Below, piece by piece: positions 13,503-14,422 of a stretch of DNA of 14,422 nucleotides. The DNA comes from Christensenellaceae bacterium (GTDB taxonomy: Bacteria > Bacillota > Clostridia > Christensenellales > SZUA-584). The translations under genes and the position numbers were made by a program. Each line of letters begins with the position of its first letter. The stretch's first letter is position 1. The stretch lies in the NCBI GenBank assembly GCA_012719815.1, contig JAAXZP010000267.1:1-14422 (forward strand), in the 5' to 3' direction. The notes beneath the pieces are model-generated. The model was not told the DNA's origin, searched no databases, and saw nothing but the letters and a program-made list of their open reading frames with translations.

Positions 13503-14422
13503 ATGGAAGACTACAGAATCGTCAACAAGGGCGAATTGATACGCATCATGGGGCCGGTGCTGGACGTAAAGTTTTACGACGGCAACCTCCCCGCGATATA
13601 TAACGCGCTGGTCATCAAGCTGGGCGACCGCGAGGTGTGGCTGGAAGTGGAGATGCACATCGGCGACGACACCGTCCGCTGCATTGCGCTGCACGCCACC
13701 GAAGGGCTGTACTGCGGCCTTCCCGTCATCAACACCGGCGACGTCATCAGAATACCGGTGGGCCAGCAGACGCTGGGCCGCGTGATGAACGTCATCGGCC
13801 AACCCATCGACGGCAAAGGCCCCATCAACGCGGAAACGCGGCTGCCCATCCACCGCAAGCCGCCCAAGTTCGCGGACCAGAACCCGGCGACCGAGCTGTT
13901 TGAAACGGGCATCAAGGTGATCGACCTGCTGGCGCCGTACGCCAAGGGCGGCAAAATCGGCCTGTTCGGCGGCGCTGGCGTGGGCAAGACGGTGCTCATC
14001 ATGGAGCTCATCCGCAATATCGCAACGGAGCACGGCGGTTATTCCGTGTTCTGCGGCGTGGGTGAGAGGAGTCGCGAGGGTCATGAACTGATCGAGGAGA
14101 TGAGCGAATCCGGCGTTATCGAGAAGGCGTGCCTCGCTTTCGGGCAGATGAACGAGCCGCCGGGCTCGCGCATGCGCGTGGCGCTGACCGGGCTGACGCT
14201 GGCAGAGTACCTGCGCGACGAAGAGCACCAGGACGTGCTGCTGTTCATCGACAACATATATCGCTTCATTCAGGCGGGCTCCGAAGTGTCGGCGTTGCTG
14301 GGCCGAATTCCGTCCGCCGTGGGCTATCAGCCCACGCTGGCCAATGAGCTGGGCGCGCTGCAGGAGCGCATCACGTCCACCAAGAGCGGCTCCATCACGT
14401 CGGTGCAGGCCATCTATGTGCC
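13503..14422 (+). CDS. atpD: F-type ATP synthase subunit beta, cut by window end
   Basis: The catalytic subunit; 306 codons are visible and the reading frame is open to the window edge. The N-terminal barrel has IRIMGPVLDVKF. The P-loop is GGAGVGKT with K162, the catalytic Glu is in GVGERSREG (E188; Ser replaces the usual Thr), and FGQMNEPPGSRMRVALTGLT, LFIDNIYRF and AGSEVSALLGRIPSAVGYQP follow as in all beta subunits. GAGGAGA lies 5 nt before ATG 13503 and 11 nt separate it from atpG. atpC (epsilon) is expected next but lies outside the window. Confidence 0.98.
   Translation, partial: MEDYRIVNKGELIRIMGPVLDVKFYDGNLPAIYNALVIKLGDREVWLEVEMHIGDDTVRCIALHATEGLYCGLPVINTGDVIRIPVGQQTLGRVMNVIGQPIDGKGPINAETRLPIHRKPPKFADQNPATELFETGIKVIDLLAPYAKGGKIGLFGGAGVGKTVLIMELIRNIATEHGGYSVFCGVGERSREGHELIEEMSESGVIEKACLAFGQMNEPPGSRMRVALTGLTLAEYLRDEEHQDVLLFIDNIYRFIQAGSEVSALLGRIPSAVGYQPTLANELGALQERITSTKSGSITSVQAIYV

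Overview
The window looks like chromosomal DNA of an anaerobic, low-redox Firmicute, probably a GC-rich member of the Clostridia. This rests on the strong AGGAGG-type ribosome binding sites, the cluster of a Crp/Fnr regulator with a 4Fe-4S protein, the DUF2156 plus Eis-like pair, and the sequence style of the ATP synthase. The order and genus cannot be fixed from the sequence alone. By eye the GC content is even and well above 50% throughout. No phage, IS, tRNA, rRNA or CRISPR sequence was seen.

Layout from left to right. (1) 1-762, minus strand: the N-terminal part of a PilB/GspE-type pilus or secretion ATPase with a tandem MshEN (c-di-GMP-binding type) motif, cut by the window edge. (2) 952-1455, plus: a small lipoprotein of unknown function with its own promoter and terminator. 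(3) 1637-4013, plus: a family 2A encapsulin shell gene, overlapping by 14 nt a SufS-type cysteine desulfurase that carries an N-terminal extension. This is the arrangement known for sulfur-related encapsulin nanocompartments, but the shell gene is interrupted by one in-frame TAA codon. A terminator follows. (4) 4119-6050, minus: argJ (arginine biosynthesis) preceded by a Crp/Fnr-family regulator. (5) 6133-6849, plus: a 4Fe-4S ferredoxin-like protein divergent from the regulator. A perfect 16-bp inverted repeat lies between them, at -41.5 of the ferredoxin-gene promoter and just downstream of the regulator's predicted start site. (6) 7075-8981, plus: a DUF2156 (lysyltransferase-like) protein and an Eis-like GNAT acetyltransferase, with a good promoter. 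(7) 8998-14422, plus: an F-type ATP synthase operon, atpI-like, atpB, atpE, atpF, atpA, atpG, atpD (cut by the window end).

The most unusual point is in the atp operon. There is no separate atpH (delta). The alpha gene starts at a TTG directly after atpF, and its product has about 95 extra N-terminal residues. These match the C-terminal, b-binding domain of delta, joined through an acidic linker to a complete alpha subunit. The delta N-terminal domain, which normally docks delta on alpha, is absent, so a covalent link may replace a non-covalent one in the peripheral stalk.

The second point is the encapsulin. Both halves of the shell protein are well conserved and in the same frame across the stop. 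This suggests a recent nonsense mutation, a sequencing error or readthrough rather than an old pseudogene.
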